Assembly: GCF_030272615.1 (NCBI RefSeq)
Contig: NC_081414.1
Span: forward strand, 780,804,119-780,868,118
Direction of reading: 5' to 3'
DNA length: 64,000 nucleotides
Source: Cryptomeria japonica
Lineage: Eukaryota; Streptophyta; Pinopsida; Cupressales; Cupressaceae
The notes beneath the pieces are model-generated. The model searched no databases. It saw only the letters and a program-made list of their open reading frames with translations, and was not told where the DNA came from. Made by a program: the position numbers and the translations under genes. This document shows, one piece after another, positions 32,968 to 46,000 of the stretch (position 1 is its first letter; each line of letters opens with the position of its first letter).

Positions 32968-35650
32968 GATATGGCATAGGAGATTCTGCCATGTGAACTT
33001 TGACAACATTATGAAGGCTAGTAAGATCAAGGCAGTTAGAGGGTTGCTGGTGTTGAGCAAACCGGATAATACCTTGTGTAGAGAATTTCAATTGGGAAAA
33101 ATTTCTTTCTCAACCTTTAAAAGTAAATGTTTCACTACTGACAACTTGCTTGATCTTGTGCATACTGATCTATGTGGTCCTATGAAAACTAGAAGTGTGC
33201 AGGGTGATAGGTACATCATGATTCTCACTGATGACTACTCAAGAATGATGTGGGTCACATTCTTGAAAGACAAGTCTGAAGCTTTTGGGAAATTCAAAGC
33301 ATTTAGAGCATTAGTGGAGAAGGAAAGTGGAAAAAGGATCAAATGTCTCAGAACTGATCAAGGAGGGGAATTCACTTCCAGTGAATTCAACAAGTATTGT
33401 GAAGAATTTGGCATCAAGAGATAGCTGTCTACCCCCCGGACTCCATAGCAGAATGGACTAGCAGAGAGGAATAACTAGACTATGGTTGAAGCTTCTAGAA
33501 CCATGTTGATCCAAGGAAAGGTTTCTCACACCTTCTAGAGAGAAGCGGTGAGCACTACAATCTACACTATGAATCAGGTACTCATCAAAAAGGGTAAGGA
33601 CAAAACTCCTTATGAGTATTGGACTAGTAAGATACCTGTGGTTAACTACTTTAAGGTATTTGGTAGAAAATATTACATCAAGAGGTGTGATCATTAGGGT
33701 AAATTTGAAGCTAAATGTGATGAGGGAATATTTCTAGGATATTCCACCAAGAGTAAAGCTTACAACTGCTACAACAATAGGACTCAGAGAATTGTGGAAA
33801 GCATCAATGTAAAAGTTGATGAATCCTCTAAGAAGATTGAGGAAACTTCCAGTGAGCAAGTTGTAAATGAATCGATTGCAACCTTTTGGGAACTGGTTTT
33901 CAATCAACCTAGTACTAGTAACAGTGTTCCTAAACCAGTGAGTGCTGATACTGATGAAGATGAGGATGAAGAAGAAAAGCAAGAAGAACCAATTAAGACC
34001 ATTCCTCGGTATGTCAAGTTGAATCATGATCCCAAGCAGATCATAGGTGATAAGGATGCAGGAATCCTTACTAGAAGAAAGATCAGAGAAAACTTATTAA
34101 TGATCTCTGAACTTGAGCCTAATTCATTCAAAGAGGCTCATAAAGATGAAGACTGGATCAAGGCAATGGAAGAAGAACTTGACTAGATAGAGAAAAATGG
34201 TACGTGGTCCTTGGTACCCAGACCAGAGCATAAAAATGTCATTGGCACCAAATGGGTGTTCAAAAATAAGTTGAATGAGGATGGCATAGTGATTAGGAAT
34301 AAAGCCAGACTAGTATGCAAAGGATATGCTCAAGAAGAAGGTGAAGACTATGGGGAAACCTTTTCTCCTATAGCCAGATTAGAAGGAGTTTGTATGCTTC
34401 TTGCATATGCAGCTTTTAAGAGATTCAAGGTATATCAAATGGATGTAAAATCTGCATTCCTAAATGGTGTACTTGAAGAGGAGGTATATATTGAGCAACC
34501 AGATGGGTTTACCCTATCTGAAGACAGTGACATGGTATGTAGGCTACATAAAGCATTATATGGTTTGAAGCAAGCACCTAGGGCATGGTATGAGCATCTA
34601 CATTCCCATCTTGTGAAGATTGGATTTGAGAGAACAAGTGAAGATAGAAATATCTACTTGAAGTCTGAAGAAGACCAGATTCTGATCTGTGAAGTTTTTG
34701 TTGATGACATCATCTTTGGTGGAGATGACAAGATGAGTCATGAGTTTGCTGATGAGATGAAGAAAGAGTTTGAGATGTCACTCATAGGGGAGATTAAGTT
34801 CTTCATTGGACTATAGATCCAATAGATGGAAGATGGAATCTTCATCACTCAGTCCAAATATGTCAAAGAAGTGTTGAATACTTTTGGCATGGAAGATAGC
34901 AAACTGGTTGGTACACCGATGGTGACTGGTTGCAAATTGACAAAGGAGGATGATTCCACATTGGTTGATGAGAAGGAATGCTGATCAATGATTGGTAAGT
35001 TGCATTATGTAGTGCATAGCAGAACAGATATTGCACATGCAGTTGGCATCACTGCAAGGTTCCAGAAGAGTCCAAGAGAATCTCACTTAAGTGCAGTCAA
35101 GCAGATTCTTAGGTATCTGAAGGGAATAGTTGACTATGGATTGTGGTACCCATACAACAATAATTTCAATCTGAAAGTATTCACAGATGCTGATTGGGCC
35201 GGTAATGTGGATGACTGGAAGAGCACAACTGGTGGTGCATTCTTTCTCGATGGTAGACTGGTCTCATGGATGAGTAAAAAGTAGAGTTGTATCTCTCAGT
35301 CTATAGCGAAAGCAGAGTATGTTGCAGCTTTCATGAACTGCACTCAGACAATCTAGATGAAGCATGTATTGGAAGGCTTCAAGATCCCTATATCTGAACT
35401 GGTAAGTATATTCTGTGATAACACAAGTGCTATCAATATATCAAAGAGTCTAGTTTTACATTCTAGAACCAAGCATTTTGAGCTTAAGTATCATTTCTTG
35501 AAGGAAAAGGTTCAAAATAAAGAGATTGCACTGGAGCATGTGTCCAATAAGGAGCAGTTAGTAGACATATTCACCAAGCCTCTCCCAAAGACAACATTTG
35601 TGCATTTGAGAGGTGAATTAGGGGTATTGCCCCTTCAGGAGGTGAACTAA
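32968..35650 (+). pseudogene. pol: Copia integrase-RT-RNase H, one frame with nonsense codons only
   Basis: One frame runs the whole length. It holds the GAG-pre-integrase [13 protein letters not shown], then integrase with Asp in LVHTDLCGP, Asp in RTDQGGEF and Glu in NGLAERNN. RT follows with [36 protein letters not shown] and the catalytic FVDDIIFGG. RNase H follows with TDADWAGN and the FTKPLPKTTF end. About ten internal stops occur, for example at 33422, 33446, 34184, 34814, 34823, 34981 and 35282. Most fit CAG, CGA or TGG in the family consensus. No indel is needed, so decay was by point mutation. Confidence 0.92.
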
Positions 35651-35881
35651 AAGTGATTGTTCCACATCAGTTAGGTACTGGATAGACAAATCTTTGGTTG
35701 ATTGGTGTGTTTAAGGATGCTACTCCTCAGGGGGAGTAGCAAGATGAAACAGTGATGATTGTACCTCCACTTTGGCATTTTTGTCAAAGGGGGAGAAGGA
35801 GTGAAGCAAAAAGATATCTGCAGCCAATGTGGAGAAGATGTGAAGCAGAGAAGATATCTTTTGTATATTTCCATCAATGCC
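35651..35881 (+). other. 3' untranslated region of the nested copia
   Basis: It holds two purine-rich GGGGGA words (near 35729 and 35790) upstream of the true polypurine tract. No gene is seen. Confidence 0.5.
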
Positions 35882-35893
35882 AAAGGGGGAGAT
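35882..35893 (+). other. Polypurine tract of the nested copia
   Basis: AAAGGGGGAGAT abuts the 3' LTR start TGATGGC. Confidence 0.93.
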
Positions 35894-37487
35894 TGATGGC
35901 ATTATGTGAACCGACATGAAGACATAATGATATTGTATGTTGTCATTGATGTCAATATGAGACATGGTGAGAACCGACACATGTGATAGGTGAAGAGAGA
36001 GGAACTGGCATATGTATGAACAGGTTTATATGCCAAAGTGAAGCGGCACATTTGTTCAAGGTGAACCGACATGTAGTTATGAGAACTGGCACATGAAAGC
36101 ATTGTATGGCTACTGGTTGGTAGGTAGCTTTCACTTTAGGGTTTCCGGTTGGAGAAACTCAATTGACTCAATTAGTAATCTTTGTATGATGAGTTAGTAG
36201 TATGATGGAGGACAGATCATGTTGCCACGTAAGCTCTGTGTGCATGAAGGATCTTGCATGAAGAAGACTATTCCTATCCACCTCGGGAATGTGTGAAGTT
36301 TGTCAAATAGTGATAATGCGTGATGGGTTATCAACTACCATGAAAATGGTGGATAATGGATGATGGAGAATGTCTTGAGATCGATTCAAGATTATTGCAT
36401 TTAATGCAGTATGATTCAACGGTCAGGATCGAACCGCTTGAATTGCTTAACCTAACAGGTTTAGGGTTTAGGGTTTAAGCTACTGACTTGTATGTTTCCT
36501 ATAAGGTTGATGTTGTGTTTCTTTCTGAAGTTGTTGGCAAAAGTTGTGAGTGTGTATCTAGGGGAATTGATACGTGATTCTTGCCAGACCAAAGGAGAGA
36601 AGAGATATCTGCAAAGTGAATCTACAGAAGGTGAAGAGGAGCCAAAATGGATCTACATTAGCATTGAGTGCTATTAATAGATCATTGTAATACCTATTGA
36701 TCTCTAACCACTTCAACAGTTGTAAAATCCCCTAACAGGGTAGCCTTAACTGGCTTGATTCAAAATCCCTTAAATCGGGTGGTCTTAACTGGCTTGTTTC
36801 AAATCCCTTAACTGGGTAACTAGAGACTAATGAGTTCTAAGAAGCTAGAGAAGCTTAGGAGATCCTTTCAGCTATTGAGTTCTTAAAATCCTCTAACAAG
36901 GTGATCCTACCGGGTTTAACCCCTAACTGGGTATCCCTTAACCGGGTGATCCCTAACAGGATTAGTCCCTACCAGAACCTATTGCAATGTTCTTAACCAG
37001 ACAAGGCTCCTAATAGAGCAGACTTCTAAAGAGTTCAAAAAGTAGCTTGTGGGTATTCATCCCCACCGTGGTTTTTCCCAGTTGGGTTTCCATGTGAAAA
37101 ATATGTGTGTCATGTGAAATGCTTTTGTCTTGTGATGCTTTTATTTATTTATTATGCACATGAAGGTTCTATGTTTTATGCATGTCTATAAAACATATTG
37201 AACTCACTATTGTGAAGATTTGATGGTTAAGTCTACTAGTTCATGCATGTGAATATTATGATAATGTGGTATTGAGATAAGAGAAAAGCTTATTGGGTGA
37301 CCGGTTCATGACTGATTGAGCTATACTGGATGTTACCGGTTGCACTCTATTTTACCAGTATCTCTATTTATCAGTCATTTGGAGTATTTTCCACCAAACC
37401 AGTTTTGGACTGTATTTGTGTTTGTACTGATTCACCCCCCCCCTCTCAGTACCAGTTTGGAACTAGTGGTTTATCATTGAGTTATCA
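35894..37487 (+). repeat. 3' LTR of the nested copia (1594 bp)
   Basis: It matches 29923-31489. The main difference is 27 bp present here near 36845-36880 and absent from the 5' LTR, bounded by AGCT microhomology. Its first base pair is TG but the third base differs (TGATGG against TGTTGG). Confidence 0.95.
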
Positions 37488-37492
37488 ATTGT
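37488..37492. other. Target-site duplication ATTGT (nested copia), right copy
   Basis: It follows the LTR end TTATCA and matches 29918-29922. Confidence 0.92.
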
Positions 37493-38963
37493 AAAGTACA
37501 GATGCCAATAGCTAACAAGATGAGAGGGGGGGGTGAATCATACAAACTTAAACTTCCATAAAATCAATAGATTCAACCTTGGTAACTTCTACTTCAGCAA
37601 CATACTCATAAACACATAATCATCATAACACTCATAACACCAAATTTAACGTGGATACCCAAATAGGGGAAAACCATTGTGGGATTTCGGACCCACTAAG
37701 AAATATACTCTTCTAGAGTATACTTAGTGAAAATAAAATCATGTTAAAGATTACAAACACATTGCTAGATGTGACCCAGTTAAGGGATTTCCCTCAAATC
37801 TATTAGGATCTTCACTTTGTTAGAAGTGACCTTGTCAAAGGATTTCAAACACTCATTTAGAATGTTACCTTGCTAGAGGGTTTACAAATAAGATTGTTAA
37901 GTCCACTCGGTTAAGAAATTTTTTGTCACTTACAAAATAACAATAATAAAATATATCTGCAACTTCACATCTAAAATGCTAAAGCAGATTCTTATTTGCT
38001 CAAAACAATCTAGTCATAGGACTTATCTTGTCCCTCTACTGGGCTCTCTACTCTATTATTCAAATAGGACTTCAAGCTTCTGTACTCAATAATCACTATG
38101 TAGCATCCCTGTGCTTACACTTTCCCACATACATTGTTTATTAACAATTCCTTATTTATAAACAATTGCTAACCGCTTAATCTCCTTGATCACATTTCCC
38201 ATGATCAATCTTAGCCATCAAATCTTCAAACTTGACCAGGTTCAATGTATCCTTCCAATCTGAAAATGTTTTACCTTGCCTTGGGACTTGCATTCCTATC
38301 TTGGAACTTGCACAAGGTTATTAGGGTTCAATCTGCACTACAGATCTTCCTGCCAATTTTCCTTTGCCATATATCCTTAACAAACTTCATGCATGACATA
38401 CCAATCATTTATACATCTCTAGCTCATCATTTTCCTTCATTAAATAATGCTTGTATTCATCCAATGTGCATTTACATAACTCGGTTGTAACTTGGTAAAT
38501 ACTAAACTTTACATGGTAGACATTTCACCTTCATTAACTGATATCGATAACCTTAGGGTTTACCGACTAGGTTCCTTAGGATTTACCGACTAGGTTCTTT
38601 GCTCGGTGACATAGTGTAGTATGAACCTTACAATCAACAACATATGTAGGATATCAAAACAATATAAACATCATGATCTCATCATTGTCTAACTCAGTAA
38701 TAGTTGCCCATTGAATAACTTATTTCTCCCCTTATTCATCACATTCTTTCTGTGTCTTTTACTGACATCTTAATTATCTTCAAATCAATCTTCTCAAGAT
38801 ATGGCAACATCATACTGAATCAGATAATCAATTTCTTGATATCAATGACAAAATAATGTTATAAAGATAGTTATCATCCTTCTTTGGTTATATCAACAAT
38901 CTTCAATAACCTTCTCAATATCCTTATTGAATATCAACAATCTTTCTTACTGTAATGCCAACA
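37493..38963 (-). repeat. 3' LTR of the host copia, main part
   Basis: It continues from 29922 and matches 51602-52424 plus 60184-60852. It has an eight-G run at 37526-37533 and ends AATGCCAACA before a polypurine complement. Confidence 0.92.
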
Positions 38964-38976
38964 ATCTCCCCCTTTG
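38964..38976 (-). other. Polypurine tract of the host copia
   Basis: Plus-strand ATCTCCCCCTTTG is the complement of CAAAGGGGGAGAT, next to the LTR end. Confidence 0.9.
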
Positions 38977-39478
38977 GCATTGATGGCAAAACCAACAATT
39001 AAATGGTAACACCAACAAGATATTCAAATTGATTCGGATTTAGATTGCTGTAAGACTTCTCCTATTATCCTTGAGTTGTTAAAATCTCTAGAAGTCTTCT
39101 CCCTTTTTCATTAGGCTTCTGAGCTGTTGTCTTGCATTTAGTCTTCTTTGTTTTTCAATCTTCTCCCCCCATCCTTAATCTTCTATTATTTCCATCATTC
39201 AGGGCTTTACCATTCAGTCAACCGTTTATTCTTCCAACCATTTATAGTCTTCTCCCTCTTTGACAACAACGCCAAAAAGTAAAAGAACTAAATCATGATT
39301 TCTTTCACTGTGAAGTGATTTGCCTTGTTGTGTATCATCTCAGTCTTGGTCAGAGCAACTTGTTTCTATTCACTATTTCCTGCACAACTTTAGAAAACCT
39401 TCTAAAGTGCATAAATCAGCATCAATCCACACATAATATTATGTAGATTCATTGAATTGATGCTTTCACCGAACTCAG
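38977..39478 (-). other. 3' untranslated region of the host copia
   Basis: Pyrimidine-rich on the plus strand, with further CTCCCCC-like words (near 39165 and 39252). No gene is seen. Confidence 0.5.
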
Positions 39479-41378
39479 TCAGTGAGTAGAAGATAGGGGT
39501 AGGACCCCTAACTTGCTTCTGAGATACTCAAAAGTGTCCCTTGGCAGTGGCTTTGTGAAGATGTCTGCTAATTGCTCCTGTGAACTGATATATTCCATCA
39601 TAACTTTCTTCTCTTGAACTTCTTCTCTGAGATAATGATACTTTATAGATATATGCTTTGTCTTAGAGTGCATTACTAGATTCTTTGAAATGTTAATGGC
39701 ACTAGTATTATCACAGAATATAGTTATTGGCTCAGTAACTTTCTCATTTATACCTTCCAATAGTTGTTTGATCCATGCTATATTGGTACAATTCAATGCT
39801 ACAGCAACATATTCAGCTTCTGTTGTTGACTGTGAAATACATCCTTGTTTCTTGCTAAGCCAACTCACTAGTTTGTCTCCTAAAAAGAAAGCTCCACCAC
39901 TTGTGCTTTTCCTGTCATCTATGTTGCCTACCCAATCAACATCAATATAAACTTTTAAATCAAAATTATTCCTCTTTTCATATACTAAGCCATAATCTTC
40001 AGTGCCTCTCAGGTATCTGAAAATTCTCTTGATCGCTGTCATATGGGTTTCCTTGGGATCTGTAGAGAATCTTGCTACAATACCTACTGCATGTGCTATA
40101 TCCAGTCTACTATGAACAACATATTGCAAATTCCCAATCATAGATCAGTAAAGTGTCTCATTAATAGATGCAGATTCATCATTCTTTGATAATTTACAGT
40201 TAGTAGTCATAGGAGTACTTACTGTTTTAGAATCCTCCATTCCAAATTTCTTCAAGATTTCCTTTATGTACTTGGATTGAGTAATGAAAATCTCATCTTT
40301 CATTTGTAGTATATGTAAACCTATAAAATACTTTATCTCACCGATTAGTGACATCTCAAATTCTTTGCACATTTCATTACCAAAGTTCTTGCATAAGGAG
40401 TCATTTCCACAAAATATAATATCATCAACAAAGATGGCTGAGATCAGTATTCCATTTTCCTCATCTTTCTTCATGTACATATTGCTATTTTCACTCATCC
40501 TTATAAAACAAATCTAGATCAAATAAGAGTGCAGTCTTTCAAACCATGCTCTAGGTGCTTGCTTCAAACCATATAAGGCTTTGTTCAGTTTGCATACCTG
40601 ATCTTTACTCCTGTCTTCAACAAATCTATCAGGTTGTTGAATGTAAACTTCTTCTTCTAGTATACCATTCAAAAATGCAGATTTAACATCCATTTGATAT
40701 AGCTTGAAATTTTTGAAAGCAGGATATGCCAACAATGTTCTTACTCCCTCAAGTCTAGCCATAGGTGCAAATGTCTCACCATAATCTATTCCTTCTTCTT
40801 GAGAATAACCTTTGCAAACTAGTCTTGCTTTGTTGTGAATAACCTCGCCTTTTTCATTTATCTTGTTTATGAAAATCCACATTGTAATGATTACATTTTT
40901 GTCCTTTGGTCTTGGGATCAGTGCCCATGTGTCATTCTTCTTGATTTGATCAATCTATTCTATCGTAGCTTTTACCCAATCTTCACTATTAAATGCCTCT
41001 TTCACTATTATCAGTTCAAATTCAGAAATCAAACATGTGTTCTGTCTCAGTTTGTTCCTTGTCATCACTGAATCATCCTTATCTCCTATAATATGACTTG
41101 ATGCATGATGTATTCTGACATATTTGGATAATATAGGCTCGGTAGGTTTTTTATGATCTTCTTCATTACTCAGTAATTGGACATTATCTTCATTTGCTTT
41201 AGCAGCTTTCTCGGTAGGACTTCTCGGTTGAACATAAATGAATTCTTCATAATCTTCTAGTTCTTTGGAATTTCATTCATCATTTCTTTCTACAAATTCA
41301 TCAATTTTCACATTTGCACTTTCCACCAGTTTGTTAGATGATTTGATCAGACATTTAAATGCTTTACTTTTGGAAAAA
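39479..41378 (-). pseudogene. pol: Host copia reverse transcriptase-RNase H
   Basis: From 40882 down to 39479 one frame holds [45 protein letters not shown] and the catalytic FVDDIIFCG. RNase H follows (SGGAFFLGDKLVSW, TEAEYVAVA) with the FTKPLPRDTF end. Only two nonsense codons interrupt it: TAG at 40514 (CAG fits) and TGA near 40142 (CGA fits). Upstream, 40883-41378 holds broken sequence between integrase and RT, cut at 41378 by the chromovirus. Confidence 0.9.
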
Positions 41379-42972
41379 TGGTGTAGGAGCACCCTTCAAA
41401 GGGCTCCCACCATTTTCTTTTGATTTTATTCTTTCTTCTTTGTGAAGCCATTGTATATAAAATAAAGAGCCATGTGCTCATTGGTCCTAGTTAGGGTCCT
41501 AGTTGAGGTCTTAGGGTCATAAGTCAAGATTGAGATTTTCTTGAAAGTAGAGGGTATGTGTGCCTTTGAGGTGTTTAGGGGTCCTTCATAGCAGATGGTG
41601 TTCTTAGGTTAGCCCAATGTGGGTCTAGGAATAAAGAAAAGCAACATTGAGAAAGTTGCTCAAAAAAAGTTTCATGACAACTTTTAAAAGTTGTCAAGCA
41701 AATTTTCCACCATGAGGTCAAAATATTTAATGTAGCATAGACAACCCTAATATGGGCACATAGACTGAGGTAAAGGTTCTATAAGTAATTGTAAACCCTA
41801 AGTTAATGGGTTGGATGTTAGATGATTTACGGCCCAAGCAAAGTGACTTGACTTTGACTGCAATTTTGTTGCCAGTCAGCACAAATGGAGTAAAGGACGA
41901 TTGTTAATGGATTAATTTTCATACAAAACTACATGGAGTGTCTTTTATGATGTATTCACTTTCATTTTGAGTATTTATATTAGGTTTTTATTTGTAAGTG
42001 AGGTGTGTTTGTAAATACTTTGTAAATTGTCTTCTCTTTGTCCAGTTTTGGACTGGTTTGAATAAATGGGTTCATAACTCCATTCTCCATTGTGGAATCA
42101 CCATGAAAGCATGGGGAATGAGAGTATAGACCCTGTACCATATAGTTCAATGCAAGAAGGGCCCTTGAAAATGCAAGGAGGCCATTTGAATACCCACTCC
42201 TAGGCGAGACTAGACAGTGCCTGACTAGGAAGGGTTAAGTTGCAGAGGTCTTGGAGAGCAAGGAAGGTCAGAGGAGGAGGCACCCTTTGGAGGAGTTGTA
42301 GAGGGGTAAGTGGAGTACCATTGGTGTGAAGGAGGAGCTTCCACCAATCCAAACAAGACGGTAAAAAAGCCAAACCTACACTGTGACCCTGGCAGGCCTA
42401 AAAACCCTCTTAAAAACCCTTAAAAACCTTAAAATCCACCTAAGGTAGTGTACGAACACTTGGAGGCCTAAAACCTAAAAAATCCTTGAGTCCTTGCCAA
42501 ATGAATAGCAGGTCTTTTAGGAAGTTTCACAAGCAAGTGCATTGTTTGCAAGAGGGAGCCCTAAAGGATCGGGTAGGAGGCCTAATTGGTCACAATCCTT
42601 GTAGCCCTATTTCATATGCAAAACACAAAATACTAAAATCGGTAAGGAGTTGAAAGCTTGAAACCTCTTGGGGGCACATGAATGGGTGGAAAAACCATGT
42701 GTTAGACCTGAACTATCCTTGCTAAGACCTAGGAAGGTGTGGTACAAGCCAAACCATTATTAACTTAAGTAAGGGTTCTTTGAGTTTCATGAGTAGGTGA
42801 GACCTTAGGAGTGAAAATTGAAATTGTTGGTGGATAGATTGGGCAAGGTCAGGGGATTCCATGAGCAGAGGAAGTCCTAGAGACCCTAGGGCGTGGTTAG
42901 AACACCTAGTGATCCAATGAAAGGATCCAAGAGCATAGACTAGGCTAGTCTATCCCATACCCCATCCCATCA
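41379..42972 (+). repeat. 5' LTR of the chromovirus (1594 bp)
   Basis: It starts TGGTGTAGGAGC and ends CATCCCATCA. Near 41489 it has a local duplication of GTCCTAGTT that is absent from the other LTR. Confidence 0.93.
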
Positions 42973-42975
42973 GAT

Positions 42976-42987
42976 TGGTATCAGAGC
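42976..42987 (+). other. Primer-binding site, tRNA-iMet type (chromovirus)
   Basis: A perfect TGGTATCAGAGC lies three bases after the LTR. This primer is typical of many plant chromoviruses as well as copia. Confidence 0.93.
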
Positions 42988-43013
42988 AAGGTTAAGGATT
43001 TGGTGGATCGTGT

Positions 43014-46000
43014 ATGTCTCTATACTCTGGTGAATCAGTAGGGGAAAGCACAATGGTCACTAATGCAGAGCTGGCTAGGGAGGTAGAAGAGAAGAAGGAG
43101 AAGAATAGACTCCTTGAAGAAGCTATGAGCGAGATAAGGGATAAACTATAGGAAGTGGTGGATCAGAGGACACAAGGACCTTGGGGTGAAGACACAAATG
43201 ATAAAGGCAAGAAAACTATAGACATAGATGACATTATACCTGAACCAGATCCCTTGTTCAATGAAGAACCTTTAGTGAAGGCTATTAAGGCTTTGAACAC
43301 CAAATATTTTGAAGGATTGCCACATTTCAGTGGAAGGATGGACATTGATACTGTCATGGAATGGATTGAGGGTATGGAAAATGACTTTGAGTGTGAGGGA
43401 GTGACAGAGGCTCAAAAGGTTAAAGTTGCCAAATCAAGATTGAGGGGAGCAGCTTTGACATGGTGGAAGTATCTACAAGAAGAGAGAGTTAGCATGGGGA
43501 AGCTACCTATTGCCAATTGGAAGGCCATGGTGAGTAAGATCAAGGAGAACTACTTACCAGAGAATTATAAAGTCTAACTTCATAAGAAGAGATAGGGATT
43601 GAAGCAAAATGACCTTGATGTGAGCTCCTACACTGAAGAATTTAAAAAAATTTATCCTAGATCCAAAGTCCAAGAAGATGAATCTATTAAGGTGGCTAGG
43701 TATCTAAGCAGCCTAAAGTGGAACATTCAAGAGGAGATAAGCCTATGGGCTCCTACTACTATTCAAATATGTCATCAGCTTTCTATCAAGGTGGAAGAGA
43801 GGAACAAAAGGAAAGGAGACTCCAATAATAGGGGTAGAGGCAAAGGTAGAGAACAAGTGAATCATTGAGGTGGTTACCAAAGCAAGGCAAATGAGCAGAG
43901 GAACCAAGGAGAAGCCAAGTTGAATAAACATGGCAGTGGAACTAATCTTAGAGGAGGCCATTCTAGAGGAAGAGGGGTACAAGGTGGTCCAAGTAGGGGT
44001 AGAGGTATCGATAGGGGTAACTCCTACTTTGCAACTATGAAATGTTACAATTAAGGTCAATTGGGACACCCGACCTATAGATGTCTTAATAAGCTTACCT
44101 CATCGAACAATGGAAAGAGGGTTGCTTATGGACATGAAGACTCTTCAAGTAGGAAGACACCTAAGGTGGACCATATTTAATTAGAGATTGGAGAAAATCT
44201 AATGTTTAATAGGGTCTTGATAAGACAGCTAGTCAAGAATGAACCTAAGCATAGGAGAGCATTGTTTAGGGTGAGATGCAAGATGCTTGTTAAAGTTTGC
44301 AAGGTGATAGTTGATTCAGGGTCAACTGATAACATAATATTAGTGGAGGTAACCAAGAAGTTGAAACTCACAAGGATACCCCACACTAACCCATATAAGG
44401 TGACATGGTTGAATCATGAGTAGAGTGTGCTTGTCAATGAACAGACTTGGGTAGAGTTCTCTATTGGAGGATACAAGGATAAGATCCTTTGTGATGTGTT
44501 ACCCATGGATGCTTGTCACCTATTGCTAGGTAGACCCTAGAAATTTGATATGAAGTTGATTTATGATGGAGTGGAGAACTCCATTTCCTTCAAGAAGGAT
44601 AGCAAGACCTTTAAGATTCAGTCCTTGATAAAGAATGAAGAGGGAACCTCAAGAACACCTAGTGTCTTGTTGGCTACTGGTAAAGAGTTCTTACACTTGC
44701 TACATGAGGAGGAGATAGTGAAGTGTGCCATCTTTGTGAAGCCAAAGGAGGAAGAAGACAAGTTGCAAGTAGAGGTACCCAAGGAGGTGAAGCAAATGTT
44801 GCAAGAGTATAAGGACATAGTGAGTGATGGAGCACCTGCAACACTCCCACCAAGAAGGTCTATAAGCCATCAAATAGACTTTGTTCCCAATGCATTCCTA
44901 CCTAACAAAGCTGCATATAAGCTCACACCTGACCAAAACAAGGAGGTGGCAAGGCAAGTGCAGGAGTTTTTGGAACAATGACTGATCAAGAAGAGCATCA
45001 GCCCATGTGTAGTCCCGGTAGTGCTAGCATCAAAGAAGGGAGGCAAGTCGAGAATTTGCACTAATTCAAGGGCAATCAATAGGAACACCATAAGGTATAG
45101 GTTTCCTATTCCTAGAATAGAGGATTTGATGGACTGTTTAGGAGGTGCAATGTATTTTACCAAGTTGGACCTTAAAAGTGGTTATCACTAGATTAGAATC
45201 AAGGAAGGTGATGAGTGGAAGACTGCTTTCAAGACCACAGAAGGATTGTATGAATGGCTTGTGATGCCATTTTGACTCACCAATGCCCCAAGAACCTTCA
45301 TGTGCTTGATGAATAAGGTGTTCAAAGATTTCACAGGCAGGTTTGTGGTGGTGTACCTAGATGAAATTCTCATCTATAGCAAAACCAAAGAGGAGCACCT
45401 TGAGCATTTGAGGTTAGTCTTAGAGAGGTTGCATGAGGAGAAGTTATCCATCAACCTAGAGAAGTGTGACTTCTTGAAGCAAGAGTTGGTCTACTTAAGA
45501 TTTGTGGTGTCTAAGGGAACCTTGAAGATGGATCCAAGCAAAGTGGAGGCAATCTTGAATTGGCCTACACCTAGAATAGGGACTGAAGTTAGGAGTTTCC
45601 ATGGTTTAGCCCAATTCTATAGGAAGTTTGTGAGGAACTTCAGTGGCATATGTGCACCAGTCCTTGACACCATAAAAGGAGGCCTTAAAACTAAGTTTAA
45701 ATGGACTGAGCAAGCTGACAAAGCATTTCAATTGTTGAAGCAAGAAGTAGCCACAAAACCTATCCTTCTCCTAACTACTTTTGATAAGCTTTTCACATTG
45801 GAGTGTGATGCAAGTGGAATTGTAGTAGGGGATGTATTGAGTCAAGAGGGAAGACCTATGGCATTTTTCAGTGAGAAGCTCAATGAAGAAAAGAAGAAGT
45901 ACTTAGCCTATGACCTAGAGTTGTATGCATTAGTGCAGTCCCTAAAGAAATGGAGGCATTACCTACTTCCAAAGGAATTTATGGTGTTCACAGACAACCA

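Larger units (their letters stand above)
29923..37487 (+). mobile_element. Nested Ty1/copia element, full length, 7.6 kb
   Basis: It has LTRs at both ends, an ATTGT duplication, a TGGTATCAGAGC primer site and an AAAGGGGGAGAT polypurine tract. The internal order is gag-PR-IN-RT-RH. The first roughly 300 aligned LTR bases differ at about 8% by eye, so it is older than the Tat insertion. Apart from one frameshift in gag it is disabled only by nonsense codons. Confidence 0.95.

Noticed and set aside
44870-45163. Minus-strand frame opposite the chromovirus RT
   Set aside because: The plus strand carries the RT motifs, so this is a shadow.
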